The notes below the pieces were generated by a model that did not search any database, had not been told where the DNA came from, and saw only the letters and a program-made list of their open reading frames with translations. From an uncultured Thermomicrobiaceae bacterium (GTDB lineage: Bacteria > Chloroflexota > Chloroflexia > Thermomicrobiales > Thermomicrobiaceae): 64,000 bases of DNA. This document shows positions 8,671 through 19,647 of this stretch, one piece after another; positions within the stretch are counted from its first letter, which is position 1; every line of letters starts with the position of its first letter. Location of the stretch: NCBI GenBank assembly GCA_938082375.1, contig CALKCJ010000002.1, positions 1-64,000 on the forward strand. Reading direction: 5' to 3'. The position numbers and the translations under genes are program-made.

Positions 8671-10125
8671 TTACAGGATGAACTTGCTCAGATCCTCATC
8701 CGCCACGATGTCGCCCACGCGCGCCCGAACGTAGTCCGCGTCGATACGCACCGTCTGCCCAGCGAGGTCGGCCGCGTGGAAGGAGACGTCCTCCAGCACC
8801 CGCTCCATGATGGTCGAGAGGCGGCGAGCACCGATATCCTCCGTCCGGGCGTTCACGTTAGCCGCCAGCCGGGCGATCTCTCGCAGGCCGTCCTCGCTGA
8901 ACTCGAGCTCCACGCCTTCCACGCGCAGCAGGTCCGCATACTGGCGCGTGAGCGCGTTCTCCGGCACGGTCAGGATCCGGTAGAGATCCTCTTCACTCAG
9001 CCGCTGGAGCTCAACCCGGATCGGGAAGCGCCCCTGCAGCTCCGGGATCAGGTCGGACGGGCTCGCGTTGTGGAAGGCGCCGGCCGCGATGAACAGCATG
9101 TGGTCCGTCCGGACCGGGCCGTAGCGCGTCATCACCACCGAGCCTTCGACGATCGGCAGCAGGTCACGCTGGACGCCCTCGCCGGAGACGTCGGGGCCGT
9201 AGTCGCCGTCGCGGCTGATCAGCTTGTCGATCTCGTCGATGAAGACGATGCCGCTCTCTTCGGCCCGCTTAATCGCCGCCTCCACGACCGCGTCGAAGTC
9301 GACCAGGCGCTGTGCCTCCTGCTGGGTCAGGATGCGGCGCGCCTCGCGGATAGAGACCCGGCGCGTCCGGCGACGCGAGTGGAAGCTGTCCAGAAACTCG
9401 GTGAAGGTATCCTGAAGCTCTTCGAGGCTCACCGCCCCGTTACCGTCCGCGGGCGTGAAGTAGACCTCGAATTCCCCCTCGATGTCCAACTCGATCGTCT
9501 CGTCCTCCAGCGCGTCGCGGCTCAAGAGATCGAGCAGGTGTTGGCGCTGGCGGTTCACCCGGCGCTTGAATGCGGCCCGGCGCTTGCGGCGCTCCGCCGC
9601 CCCCTCTTCCGAGACCTCGCCAGCTTCGTCCTCATCCGCATCGTGACGATCGTGACGGCGCTGGCGCTGCTCCACCAGGAGGTCGGCCAGTCGCTGCAGG
9701 GCCGCTCGGGCAGCCTCGTCGCGGACGGCCTCCAAGCGCTCGCCGTGCAACATGCTGATGCTGACCTCGACCAACTCGCGGATAATCGACTCGACATCGC
9801 GCCCCACGTACCCGACCTCGGTGAACTTGGTCGCTTCGACCTTGACAAAGGGCGCGTCGACCAGCTTGGCTACTCGGCGGGCGATCTCCGTCTTGCCGAC
9901 GCCGGTTGGGCCGATCATCAGGATGTTCTTGGGGACGATATCGCGCCGGACGTCCTCCGGGAGCTGCTGCCAGCGCCAGCGGTTGCGGATCGCGACGGCG
10001 ACAGCCCGCTTCGCCTGCTCCTGACCGACGATGTAGCGATCCAGCTCGGCCACGATCTGGGCTGGGGCTAAGAGGGCTCGATTGGTCGGGATACGGGTCA
10101 CGTTGGTAGTCATCTCAGCGATCAT
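8671..10125 (-). CDS. hslU: HslU ATPase subunit of the HslUV (ClpYQ) protease
   Basis: AAA+ unfoldase of 484 residues that feeds proteins into HslV. Walker A is GPTGVGKT (residues 72-79) and Walker B VFIDEIDKL. A charged intermediate domain of roughly 100 residues, rich in Arg/Asp/Glu (HDRHDADEDEAGE), separates them and makes the protein about 40 residues longer than the E. coli one. The VGYVGRDVESII pore-loop segment and the C-terminal DEDLSKFIL, which docks into HslV, are present. Adjacent to hslV (16 bp gap) and downstream of topA, an order known from Firmicutes and related phyla. The start at 10125 has GAGG three bases upstream; an in-frame ATG at 10113 has none. Confidence 0.96.
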   Translation of the reverse strand: MIAEMTTNVTRIPTNRALLAPAQIVAELDRYIVGQEQAKRAVAVAIRNRWRWQQLPEDVRRDIVPKNILMIGPTGVGKTEIARRVAKLVDAPFVKVEATKFTEVGYVGRDVESIIRELVEVSISMLHGERLEAVRDEAARAALQRLADLLVEQRQRRHDRHDADEDEAGEVSEEGAAERRKRRAAFKRRVNRQRQHLLDLLSRDALEDETIELDIEGEFEVYFTPADGNGAVSLEELQDTFTEFLDSFHSRRRTRRVSIREARRILTQQEAQRLVDFDAVVEAAIKRAEESGIVFIDEIDKLISRDGDYGPDVSGEGVQRDLLPIVEGSVVMTRYGPVRTDHMLFIAAGAFHNASPSDLIPELQGRFPIRVELQRLSEEDLYRILTVPENALTRQYADLLRVEGVELEFSEDGLREIARLAANVNARTEDIGARRLSTIMERVLEDVSFHAADLAGQTVRIDADYVRARVGDIVADEDLSKFIL

Positions 10126-10141
10126 CAGCCTCGTGCTCTTA

Positions 10142-10693
10142 TCATTCCGGTGGCGCCGTAAGCAGCGTCACCTGGTCGTTGGTGTAGATACAGAGATCGG
10201 CGGCCACGTGCATAGCCGCTCGGGCGATCTCAGGAGCGCTCAAGTCGGTGTAGCGCAGGAGGGCTCGAGCCGCGGCGGCGGCATAGGGCCCTCCGGTACC
10301 GATAGCCGCCACCCCGTCGTCCGGCTCGATCACGTCTCCCTCCCCGGAGAGCAGCAGCAACTGCCCCGCATCAGCGACCAGGAGTTGTGCCTCCAGACGG
10401 CGGAGATAGCGATCCGTACGCCATTCCTTCGCGAGCTCCACCGCCGCCCGGCGCAAGTCACCATCCCACGCTTTGAGATGCTGTTCGAACTTGTCGAACA
10501 GCGTCAGCGCATCGGCCACCGCCCCGGCGAACCCGGCGACGACGCGCCCATCGTACAGCGAGCGAATCTTGCGCGCCCGGTGCTTGAGGACGACCTCACC
10601 AGCCGTGACTTGCCCGTCTCCCGCGATGGCGACCACGCCATCGCGGAGTACACCGAGGATCGTCGTCCCTCGCCAGGTCGCGGCTTCACCCAT
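10142..10693 (-). CDS. hslV: HslV peptidase subunit of the HslUV protease
   Basis: A 183-residue N-terminal-threonine hydrolase. MGEAATWRG appears to be a nine-residue leader; cleavage would expose Thr10 of TTILGV as the nucleophile. Other family features are AGDGQVT, the lysine in [23 protein letters not shown] and GSGG-like [14 protein letters not shown]. It lies between topA and hslU and is surely co-transcribed with hslU. A TAAAAT hexamer on the minus strand near 10743 in the 85-bp gap after topA may give hslVU its own promoter, though no good -35 is seen. Confidence 0.96.
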   Translation of the reverse strand: MGEAATWRGTTILGVLRDGVVAIAGDGQVTAGEVVLKHRARKIRSLYDGRVVAGFAGAVADALTLFDKFEQHLKAWDGDLRRAAVELAKEWRTDRYLRRLEAQLLVADAGQLLLLSGEGDVIEPDDGVAAIGTGGPYAAAAARALLRYTDLSAPEIARAAMHVAADLCIYTNDQVTLLTAPPE

Positions 10694-10778
10694 GCGCGCT
10701 ACTACCTCTCCGAGCGGCTATCGTGACCGCAACCACATAATTTTACCCCGTTCAGCGCATGGGACGGCGGTGCCCCCT

Positions 10779-13079
<2,301 letters not shown>

Positions 13080-13326
13080 CCTACCCGTATGTTCTCTACC
13101 ACAGAGTCATCGTCATCTTCGAATCAGATCTCAAGAGGAGGTGTACCCATTCACGCAGTCTGGGCGATTCGCACCAGAGCCCAGGCGGTACCCATCCCGC
13201 ACGAACCGCTCACGCCGACGCGTGTCGGGCTACCGCTCTCCAGCCTACCATCTCTGCCGAGCCGCTGTGGCCGGTACCGGAGCACGGAGGATACCACAGC
13301 GCACGGTGACCGACCGGTCCCCGGTT

Positions 13327-14412
13327 TCAGGCTGCGGCATAGTGTTGCGCACCCAGGTGGCGCACCAGCCCCTTGAGCTGCATCTGCATGAGCAACGCGC
13401 TGACCTGGCTGATCGCCAGGCCAAGCTGCGCCGCCAGCTCGTCGATATGGCAGGGGCCGGGCTTGAGGTAAGCCAGGACGTCGCGCTCCTCGGGCGAAGC
13501 TGGCAAGACGGCCCGGACCTCGAGCGTGAGCTGGCGGGCCTCCAGCCGCAGATCCTGAAGGATGTCTTCCGCTGCGCTGATCGGCGTCGCGCCCTCGCGC
13601 AGGAGCTGGATCGTCCCCGCGCTCATCGGCGAGAAGATCGGGCCGGGCACGGCGTAGACCGCTCGGCCCTGGTCAGCGGCGAAGTTGGCAGTGATCAGTG
13701 CCCCGCTCTTGCGCGGCGCCTCGACGACCACCACACCCAGCGACAACCCGCTGATCAGCCGGTTGCGCACCGGAAAGTTCTTCGCCATCGGTTGCTCGCC
13801 GGGAGGGAACTCGGTGAGCAGCGCGCCCTGCCCGACGATCCGCTCGGCCAGTCGCGCGTGCTCTGGCGGGTAGATCACATCGATGCCGCTGCCGAGGACG
13901 GCGATCGTCCGACCTCCGGCGTCGAGCGCCGCCTCGTGCGCGACGCGGTCGATGCCCCGTGCTAGCCCGCTGACGACCGTCACCCCGCGCGAGGCCAGCT
14001 CGCCGCTGAGCTGGCGGGCGACGTCCTTGCCGTAGGCGGTGGGGCGGCGGGTGCCGACGAGGGCGACGGCCTGCTCATCCTCGGGCCGCAGCTCGCCTCG
14101 CACGAAGAGGACAAGCGGCGGGCTGGGGATCTCGCGGAGCAGGCGCGGGTAGGCCTCGTCAGCCAGCGGGACGAGCGCTGCGCCGCTGCGCCGCGCCCGC
14201 TCGAGTTCCCGCCCGAGGTCGAGCTGACGACGCTTCTCGACCAGAGCCTCCACGACCCGCCCCGGCAAGCCGGCCTGCCGGAGCGCAGCCGGGCTGGCCT
14301 GCCAGGCCGCCGCCAGGCTGCCGAACCGGGCCAGTAGCGTCTCGAGCCGCCCGGCGCTGACCCCTGGCACCAGGTGGAAGCCAAGCCAGTAGCCGATGTC
14401 TGGCGACGACAT
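13327..14412 (-). CDS. dprA: DNA-processing protein DprA/Smf
   Basis: A 361-residue single-strand-DNA-binding, RecA-loading protein used in natural transformation. N-terminal helix-hairpin-helix-like region (WLGFHLVPGVSAGRLETLL), then the Rossmann-type core with VALVGTRRPTAYG, SGLARGIDRVAHEAAL and NRLISGLSLGVVVVEA, and a C-terminal winged-helix domain (residues about 300-361). I use the ATG at 14412, with AAGGGG five bases upstream, not 14439. It heads the topA-hslVU run and is divergent from the first response regulator. An unrelated damaged DprA-like gene occurs at 39.0-39.8 kb. Confidence 0.95.
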   Translation of the reverse strand: MSSPDIGYWLGFHLVPGVSAGRLETLLARFGSLAAAWQASPAALRQAGLPGRVVEALVEKRRQLDLGRELERARRSGAALVPLADEAYPRLLREIPSPPLVLFVRGELRPEDEQAVALVGTRRPTAYGKDVARQLSGELASRGVTVVSGLARGIDRVAHEAALDAGGRTIAVLGSGIDVIYPPEHARLAERIVGQGALLTEFPPGEQPMAKNFPVRNRLISGLSLGVVVVEAPRKSGALITANFAADQGRAVYAVPGPIFSPMSAGTIQLLREGATPISAAEDILQDLRLEARQLTLEVRAVLPASPEERDVLAYLKPGPCHIDELAAQLGLAISQVSALLMQMQLKGLVRHLGAQHYAAA

Positions 14413-14551
14413 CTGTGCCCCTTCCCAAGCTGGCGGCAATCCTAGCAGCGGCCGGGAGGTGGGGCAATTGTGGCCGCGCCAGCGGAGAAAACCGGCATAC
14501 CTGCACTGCGCTAGAATTACTTGCTAGACACGATAGCGGCGGGACGAGACG

Positions 14552-15265
14552 ATGGCGACGGTTTTCCTGGTCGAAGACGACGAGAGCCTGAGCAACGCGG
14601 TGGCCTACAACCTCCGGCGGGCCGGCTACGACGTGGTCGCGCTCACCGACGGCGAGGCAGCGCTGCGGGCGCTCGCCGCCCAGCAGCCGGATCTGATCGT
14701 CTTGGACATCATGCTCCCCACCATCGACGGCTTCGAAGTCTGCCGCCAGGTGCGGCGCACCAGCTCCGTGCCCATCCTGGTGCTGACGGCTCGCGACGAC
14801 GAGGTCGACCGGGTCGTCGGGCTCGAGCTAGGCGCTGACGATTACCTCACCAAGCCGTTCTCGATGCGGGAGCTGCTGGCTCGGGTCAAGGCACTGTTGC
14901 GCCGGCGCGCGCTGTTGATCGAAGAGCTCCAGCGCGATCAGGCGAGGAGCTCCGAGCGGTTGGTGGTCGGCCCGGTGACCATCGATCTCGCGGCGCGGCG
15001 GGTCTGGCGCTCGGGTCAGGAAGTGGCGCTCAAGCCGAAGGAATACGAGCTGCTCGTTTACCTGGCTCGCCACCAGGGCCGCGTCTGCACCTCGGATGGT
15101 CTCCTGCGCGCGGTCTGGGGCTACGAGGGCTACGGGGAGACCCGAACGCTGGCCGTCCACATCCACGGGCTGCGCGAGAAGCTGGAAGACGATCCCCGGC
15201 ATCCCCGGCTGATCAAGACGGTGCGAGGGGTCGGGTATCGCCTCTCGCTGCAGGCGACCTCGTAA
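14552..15265 (+). CDS. OmpR/PhoB-family response regulator
   Basis: A 237-residue two-domain regulator. Receiver: acidic pair Glu8-Asp9-Asp10, phosphoacceptor Asp52 (LIVLDIMLP), Thr79 and Lys101 (YLTKPF). DNA-binding winged helix: LKPKEYELLVYLARHQ and TVRGVGYRL. Its immediate neighbour is a histidine kinase gene, 123 bp on, and the pst genes follow, so a PhoB/PhoP role in phosphate starvation is likely. A TAGAAT hexamer at 14512-14517 is a possible -10, with no good -35. A second, related regulator lies at 17733, so the roles of the two cannot be separated from sequence. Confidence 0.93.
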   Translation: MATVFLVEDDESLSNAVAYNLRRAGYDVVALTDGEAALRALAAQQPDLIVLDIMLPTIDGFEVCRQVRRTSSVPILVLTARDDEVDRVVGLELGADDYLTKPFSMRELLARVKALLRRRALLIEELQRDQARSSERLVVGPVTIDLAARRVWRSGQEVALKPKEYELLVYLARHQGRVCTSDGLLRAVWGYEGYGETRTLAVHIHGLREKLEDDPRHPRLIKTVRGVGYRLSLQATS

Positions 15266-15388
15266 CCGAGCCAAGGAGATTCGCGCTGCCCCCACCACCG
15301 CAGTCCCGTTCATGATCCAGTAATCTGGGAGGGCACTCGATTCTCTACGATTGTGCTGAGGTGAGGGCTGTCTATTCGAGGTGAACGA

Positions 15389-16732
15389 GTGCCGTTGTCG
15401 GTTCTGCTCTCCGTTCTAATCCTGCTGGCCACGTTCTGGCTAGCGGCCGGAGACCTCCTGGCCGTGCTGCTTGCCGCCGCGCTGGGCGCGGCGGTGGCAG
15501 CGCTGGTTCTGCGCTGGCGGTATCGACGCCAGCTTGTGGGCCGGGTGCAGACGCTTCAGCGCCAGCTCGCCGCGCATCACGCCGAGGCGTGGGCACTGCG
15601 GGAACCGGTCTCGCTGCCGGATCCGCTGGACGGGCTGCGCACACAGCTCGACGAGGCGCTCCGAGCGTCCAGCGAGCAGCGCCGGCTGGCCGAGGCGGAG
15701 CGGGAGCAGCTCCACCGGATCCTCGAGCACCTGAGCGACGGGATCGTGATCATCGATGCCCAAGGCAAGGTCAAGCTCCTCAACCGAGCTGCCCAAGAGC
15801 TGCTGAGCACCGGACGTGGCCGAGCGATCGGTCGCTCGTACCCTGAGGTGCTTCGCGACTACGAGCTGGATGAGCTGGTCCGCACATCTGCCGCAGGGGC
15901 AACCAGCCCGCCGAGCCGTTTCGTCGAGCTGGGGCACCCGCGGCGGACGGTGCAGGCTCTGGCCTCCTCGCTGCCCGGCCCGAGTGGCCCGATGGTCACG
16001 CTGATCCTGCGCGACATCACCGAGCTGCGCCGTACCGAGGCGATCCGGCGCGACTTCATCGCCAACGTCTCGCACGACCTGAGGACGCCGCTGGCCGGGC
16101 TGCAAGCCCTCGTCGAGACGCTACTCGACGGCGCGCTCGAAGACCCGACGGTGGCCCGCGACTTCCTCAACCGGATCGCGACCGAGGTCGACCACCTGAC
16201 CCGGCTCGTCACGCAGCTTCTCGAGTTGACCCGCGCCGAAGCCGGCCAGCTCCACCTCCACCGGATGCCGACCGACCTGGCGGCGCTCATCGAACAGGTA
16301 CTGGCCCGCTTCGAGCCTCGCGCCCGTGCCAAGGGGCTGGAGCTGGAGCCTAGGCTGCCTTCCGCGCTCCCGCCTATCGTCTGCGATCCGGAGCGGATCG
16401 GCCAGGTGCTGTCCAATCTCCTCGACAACGCCATCAAGTTCACTCCGCCGGGTGGGCATATTACGGTAAGTCTGGAGGCAACCGAGAACGCCGTGCGCGT
16501 CGCCGTCAGCGACACCGGGCCGGGGATCCCGTCCGACGACCTGGATCGTATCTTCGAGCGCTTCTACAAGGCCGACCGCTCGCGCTCCGCCAGCGGCAGC
16601 GGGCTTGGGCTGGCGATCGTGAAGCACCTGATACAGCTCCACGGCGGTACCGTCTGGGCCGAGAGCCCTCCGCGCTCGGGGGCGACCATCGGCTTCACGT
16701 TGCCGTTGAATTTCACATCCGCTTCACAGTAG
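15389..16732 (+). CDS. phoR: Sensor histidine kinase, PhoR-like
   Basis: Membrane kinase of 447 residues. Two closely spaced hydrophobic helices (residues about 3-19 and 22-41) with almost no periplasmic loop resemble PhoR. A PAS domain (about 105-215, LSDGIVIIDAQGK), a HisKA domain with His229 in NVSHDLRTPL, and an HATPase domain with Asn347 (LSNLLDNAIKF), DTGPGI (375-380) and GSGLGLA (403-409) follow. It should phosphorylate the PhoB-like partner upstream. The GTG start at 15389 has GAGGTGA four bases before it. The 3' end contains two TTCACA repeats 11 bp apart. Confidence 0.92.
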   Translation: MPLSVLLSVLILLATFWLAAGDLLAVLLAAALGAAVAALVLRWRYRRQLVGRVQTLQRQLAAHHAEAWALREPVSLPDPLDGLRTQLDEALRASSEQRRLAEAEREQLHRILEHLSDGIVIIDAQGKVKLLNRAAQELLSTGRGRAIGRSYPEVLRDYELDELVRTSAAGATSPPSRFVELGHPRRTVQALASSLPGPSGPMVTLILRDITELRRTEAIRRDFIANVSHDLRTPLAGLQALVETLLDGALEDPTVARDFLNRIATEVDHLTRLVTQLLELTRAEAGQLHLHRMPTDLAALIEQVLARFEPRARAKGLELEPRLPSALPPIVCDPERIGQVLSNLLDNAIKFTPPGGHITVSLEATENAVRVAVSDTGPGIPSDDLDRIFERFYKADRSRSASGSGLGLAIVKHLIQLHGGTVWAESPPRSGATIGFTLPLNFTSASQ

Positions 16733-16741
16733 CCATTCACC
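16712..16741 (+). promoter_or_regulatory. Candidate PHO box overlapping the phoR stop
   Basis: TTCACA occurs at 16712 and again at 16723, exactly 11 bp apart, followed by TTCACC at 16736 (13 bp further). Eleven-bp direct repeats with a TTCAC core resemble actinobacterial PHO boxes. A TATGCT at 16749 could be a -10. No gene starts until 17195, and half of the site is phoR coding sequence, so confidence is low. Confidence 0.3.
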
Positions 16742-16859
16742 GGCAGGGTATGCTCCTGATCGAGGGCGATCCAGCAGCTCCCCTCCAACCCGAGGCTAGG
16801 CCGGCTATCACCGGCGCCTATTGCGAACCCCCCGCGGGTCTCCCACTTCTCCTCACGCC

Positions 16860-16890
16860 GGGCGGTGATGTCCCCCCACCATCACCGCCC
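16860..16890 (+). terminator. Strong hairpin, probable terminator of the phoB-phoR transcript
   Basis: An 11-bp perfect inverted repeat (GGGCGGTGATG at 16860-16870, CATCACCGCCC at 16880-16890) with a nine-base loop lies 128 bases after the phoR stop. It is followed by TCCCC rather than a T run, so it is not a classical intrinsic terminator. Confidence 0.6.
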
Positions 16891-16990
16891 TCCCCTGCTC
16901 TTTGCGCAGGCTCGAGCATCCCGCTGCAGGACATGAGCAGGATGTGCCCCACCTGTGAGTGGTCGGGTTCAGCCCCCAGTCGGGGCTCCC

Positions 16991-17095
16991 CTCACCCCGG
17001 CTTCGTCACCCCCCTCTCCCGCCGCGCTAGAGAGGGGCTGGGGATAGCGTCGTCACCCCTCTCCCGTAGGGCAGCAGAGGGGACGGGGGTAAGGG
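16991..17095. repeat. Two tandem REP-like palindromic repeats
   Basis: Two similar units of about 46 bp follow one another. The first has CCCCTCTC (17011-17018) pairing with GAGAGGGG (17030-17037). The second has CCCCTCT (17056-17062) pairing with AGAGGGG (17076-17082). Both begin CGTCACC and end in a G-rich run. The pattern of a CCCTCACCCC lead, CCCCTCTCCCG stem and GGGGAGGGG return is a repeat type widespread in GC-rich bacterial intergenic DNA. Confidence 0.65.
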
Positions 17096-17194
17096 CAGGC
17101 GAAGTGATCAATCCGTGGAGTCTCCGTGGTTGACTTGGGATGCTCCCCATGAGGGGGCAGAGGCACGGGCGGCCGATGGGCCTGGGGCGTGCCG

Positions 17195-17590
17195 ATGACG
17201 CAACAACGAACCAGCACGAGATGGATCGGGCCGGTCATCCTCGTCGAGCAGGAATGGCCGGCCCGTGCCTACCTCAAGGCGCAGCTCGAGGAGGAGGGGC
17301 TGTGGGTGGTCGCCCTGCCCGCGCCGAGCGACGCTATCGCGTATTTGGAGCGCTGGGAGATTGTTCCCACGCTCTTCATCCTCGATTTGACCGGACAGCC
17401 TGCTGAGGAGCAGTCACGCTTCCTGGAACTGCTCCGCCGCCGGCCGGACGTTCCGGTCATCGTGCTGAAAAGCCCGATGCTCGCCGGGCAGCCCGACGTC
17501 GAAGCCCGGGCTGCCCGCGTGCTGGTCCGTCCCTTCAGCGTCGATGATGTGGTGCGCACCGTCGCCGAGGCGCTGGGCGGATGTCGGTGA
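17195..17590 (+). CDS. Stand-alone degenerate response-regulator receiver domain
   Basis: A 131-residue protein with the alternating strand/helix pattern of a receiver and nothing else. The phosphoacceptor position is kept (Asp64 in LFILDLTG), but the N-terminal acidic pair reads Glu18-Gln19-Glu20, the Thr/Ser switch position is Lys92 (VIVLKSP) and the invariant lysine is Arg112 (VLVRPF). Such pseudo-receivers usually act as phosphorylation-independent partners or are phosphorylated abnormally. It lies between phoR and the second PhoB-like gene, directly ahead of the PHO operator. Start at the ATG 17195; a GTG two codons earlier is also possible. Confidence 0.75.
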   Translation: MTQQRTSTRWIGPVILVEQEWPARAYLKAQLEEEGLWVVALPAPSDAIAYLERWEIVPTLFILDLTGQPAEEQSRFLELLRRRPDVPVIVLKSPMLAGQPDVEARAARVLVRPFSVDDVVRTVAEALGGCR

Positions 17591-17624
17591 GCTGGCAGCC
17601 ATCGGCAGGCGGCGCTCACCCTAC

Positions 17625-17663
17625 GTTAATCGTGCGTTAACTCCCCGCTCGCGTGCCGTTAAC
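17625..17663 (+). promoter_or_regulatory. PHO box: four 11-bp-spaced half-sites
   Basis: GTTAAT at 17625, GTTAAC at 17636 and GTTAAC at 17658 stand at multiples of exactly 11 bp; the slot at 17647 (GCTCGC) is degenerate. The arrangement, 6-bp direct repeats with 5-bp spacers, is that of PhoP/PhoB operators (TTAACA type in Bacillus). It lies just upstream of the second response regulator and the pst genes and 10 bp before a TACAGT -10-like hexamer (17674-17679), so it would overlap the -35 region as activator sites do. Confidence 0.75.
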
Positions 17664-17673
17664 CCTCCGACGG

Positions 17674-17679
17674 TACAGT
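17674..17679 (+). promoter_or_regulatory. Candidate -10 of the phoB2-pst operon
   Basis: TACAGT lies 10 bp after the last PHO half-site and 53 bp before the start of the second regulator gene. No -35 hexamer of its own is visible, as expected for a promoter that depends on an activator bound over that region. Confidence 0.45.
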
Positions 17680-17732
17680 GAGGAAGGACGGAAGGCGGGG
17701 CAAGCCCGGGCTTCGTCAAGGAGCAGGAATGG

Positions 17733-18521
17733 ATGGTCGGGCAGCGTGAAGGCAGAGCTCCTAGGTCTGGTTCGAGCGTCGAGCGGCGTCGGGTGCTCAT
17801 CGTCGAGGACGACGCGACCCTGGCAGAGTTGCTGCGCTACAACCTCGAGCGGCACGGCTACAGCGCCTGGATCGCTGCCGACGGCAAGCAGGCGATGATG
17901 CTGGCTCGCTCGGTGCGGCCCGACCTGGTGATCCTCGACCTGATGCTGCCCGGCATCGATGGCCGGGATGTCTGCCGGCTGATCCGCAAGTGGTCATCGG
18001 TGCCGATCCTGATCCTGACTGCCCGCGACAGCGAGGAGGATGTCGTCGCGGGGTTCGCTGTTGGGGCCGACGACTACCTGACCAAGCCGTTCCGCGTCCG
18101 CGAGCTAATGGCCCGGGTCGAGGCGCTGTTGCGGCGGGCCGCAGCCACAAGCGAGGAGCCGCGGGTCTTGACCGTTGGCAAGTTGGCGATCTTTCTCGAC
18201 GAGCACCGGGTGCTCTTTCATGACCGCGAGGTCCACCTTCCGCCTAAAGAGTTCACGCTGCTGGCAGCGCTCGTCAAGCGAGCTGGCCAGGCCTGCACCC
18301 GTGCCGAGCTCCTCGACCTAGTGTGGGGCCGCGAGGTGATCGTGGATCCCCGAAATATCGATGTGCATATCCGGCGGATTCGCGCTGCGCTGGAAGGAGA
18401 GCCCGATGGGTCGCACCTAATCCAGACTGTGCACGGCGTTGGCTACCGGTTTGTACCGGACGTGAACGAGTGGTTGATGCCTGAGACGGGAGGAGGACAG
18501 TACGGTGGAGAAGTGGCGTGA
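17733..18521 (+). CDS. phoB: Second OmpR/PhoB-family response regulator (phosphate operon)
   Basis: A 262-residue regulator. After a 19-residue N-terminal tail comes a complete receiver: VEDD acidic cluster, phosphoacceptor in [10 protein letters not shown], the threonine in LILTARD and lysine in YLTKPF. The C-terminal winged helix has [18 protein letters not shown] and HGVGYRF. AAGGAG lies eight bases before the chosen ATG. It overlaps pstS by 17 bases and is preceded by the 11-bp PHO repeats, so it is probably autoregulated and drives the pst genes. Only one histidine kinase gene is visible, so it may share PhoR with the upstream regulator. Confidence 0.92.
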   Translation: MVGQREGRAPRSGSSVERRRVLIVEDDATLAELLRYNLERHGYSAWIAADGKQAMMLARSVRPDLVILDLMLPGIDGRDVCRLIRKWSSVPILILTARDSEEDVVAGFAVGADDYLTKPFRVRELMARVEALLRRAAATSEEPRVLTVGKLAIFLDEHRVLFHDREVHLPPKEFTLLAALVKRAGQACTRAELLDLVWGREVIVDPRNIDVHIRRIRAALEGEPDGSHLIQTVHGVGYRFVPDVNEWLMPETGGGQYGGEVA

Positions 18522-19647
18522 TCCTCAAGCCTTTCGCTTGTTAGCGGCCGAGCCTCTCAGCCGCCGAGCGTTACTCCGGCGCGCAGCGGTCACCGGGCTC
18601 TCGGTTCCGATGGTCGCGGCGCTGCTGGCAGCCTGCCGGCAGGCGGAGGCAACCCCCACACCGGCGGTGGGCGGCGCCGCACCCAGCCCGACCGCCCCAG
18701 CGGCGACGCCGACTACTGCGGCCGAGCAGCTTTCTGGCCTGATCACCATCGACGGATCGAGCACGGTCTTCCCGATCAGCGAGGCCGTGGCTGAGGAGTT
18801 CCAGAAGCAGTACCCGGGAGTGAAGGTCACGGTCGGCATCTCGGGAACCGGCGGTGGTTTCAAGAAGTTCTGTAACAAGGAGACCGATATCAGTGACGCC
18901 TCGCGGCCGATCAAGGATTCGGAGCTCCAGACCTGCCAGCAAAACGGTGTCGAGTTTATCGAGTTGCCGGTCGCGTTTGATGGGCTCGCGGTCGTCGTCA
19001 ACCCGCAGAACGACTGGGTCGACCAGCTCACCGTCGAGGAGCTGAAGAAGATATGGGCGCCCGAGGCGCAGGGAGTCATTACCCGTTGGAACCAGATCCG
19101 GCCGGAGTGGCCAGACGCGCCGCTGAACCTCTACGGCGCGGGCACGGACTCCGGCACCTTCGACTACTTCACGGAGGCGATCGTGGGCAAGAGTGGGGCC
19201 AGTCGCGGGGACTACACCGCGTCCGAGGACGACAACGTCCTGGTTCAGGGCGTGGCCGGCGACGTGAACGCGCTCGGTTACTTCGGCCTGGCCTACGCCG
19301 TCGAGAACGAGGGCCGGGTCAAGCTTGTGCCGATCGTGAACCCAAAGACCGGTGAAGCGGTCATCCCCAGCCTAGAGACGGTGAACAAGGGGCAGTACGT
19401 CCCGCTCTCCCGGCCGATCTTCATCTATGTCGCGCTGACAGCGGCGGAACGGCCGGAGGTCGACGCCTTCGTGCGATTCTACCTCGAGCACGCGGCAGAG
19501 CTCTCCGCCGAGGTGGGCTACGTCCCGTTGCCGGACGAGGCGTACCGGCTTGGCGCGGAGCGGTTCGACCAGCGCAAGACCGGTTCGGTGTTCCAGGGAG
19601 TAGAAGTCGGTGTGTCGATCGAGGATATCCTGCGTCGCGAGCAGTAG
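18505..19647 (+). CDS. pstS: Phosphate-binding lipoprotein PstS
   Basis: Exported phosphate receptor of 380 residues. A twin-arginine-like signal ([14 protein letters not shown]) leads to a lipobox LLAAC at about residue 36, then a Pro/Thr-rich linker, then the binding domain with [18 protein letters not shown], the phosphate-contact [13 protein letters not shown] and [15 protein letters not shown]. The GTG start has GGGAGGAGG eight bases upstream and lies inside the end of the preceding regulator gene. Delivers phosphate to PstCAB encoded immediately downstream. Confidence 0.95.
   Translation: MEKWRDPQAFRLLAAEPLSRRALLRRAAVTGLSVPMVAALLAACRQAEATPTPAVGGAAPSPTAPAATPTTAAEQLSGLITIDGSSTVFPISEAVAEEFQKQYPGVKVTVGISGTGGGFKKFCNKETDISDASRPIKDSELQTCQQNGVEFIELPVAFDGLAVVVNPQNDWVDQLTVEELKKIWAPEAQGVITRWNQIRPEWPDAPLNLYGAGTDSGTFDYFTEAIVGKSGASRGDYTASEDDNVLVQGVAGDVNALGYFGLAYAVENEGRVKLVPIVNPKTGEAVIPSLETVNKGQYVPLSRPIFIYVALTAAERPEVDAFVRFYLEHAAELSAEVGYVPLPDEAYRLGAERFDQRKTGSVFQGVEVGVSIEDILRREQ

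Larger units (their letters stand above)
16733..17194. other. Intergenic region with terminator and REP-like repeats, 462 bp
   Basis: Between phoR and the receiver gene there is no credible protein gene. The region holds the 11-bp-stem hairpin at 16860-16890 and two tandem palindromic repeats at about 16991-17095. The rest shows strong C/G strand skew but no other recognisable element. Confidence 0.6.

Noticed and set aside
8632-10071. 479-codon plus-strand open frame opposite hslU
   Set aside because: Shadow of hslU; rich in Arg/Asp/Gln/His, as expected from reverse codons.
13080-13326. Riboswitch or T-box in the gap upstream of topA
   Set aside because: No conserved core, anti-terminator or T run could be recognised.
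16733-17194. CRISPR array in the repeat-rich gap after phoR
   Set aside because: Only two imperfect palindromic units in direct tandem, no unique spacers and no cas genes.
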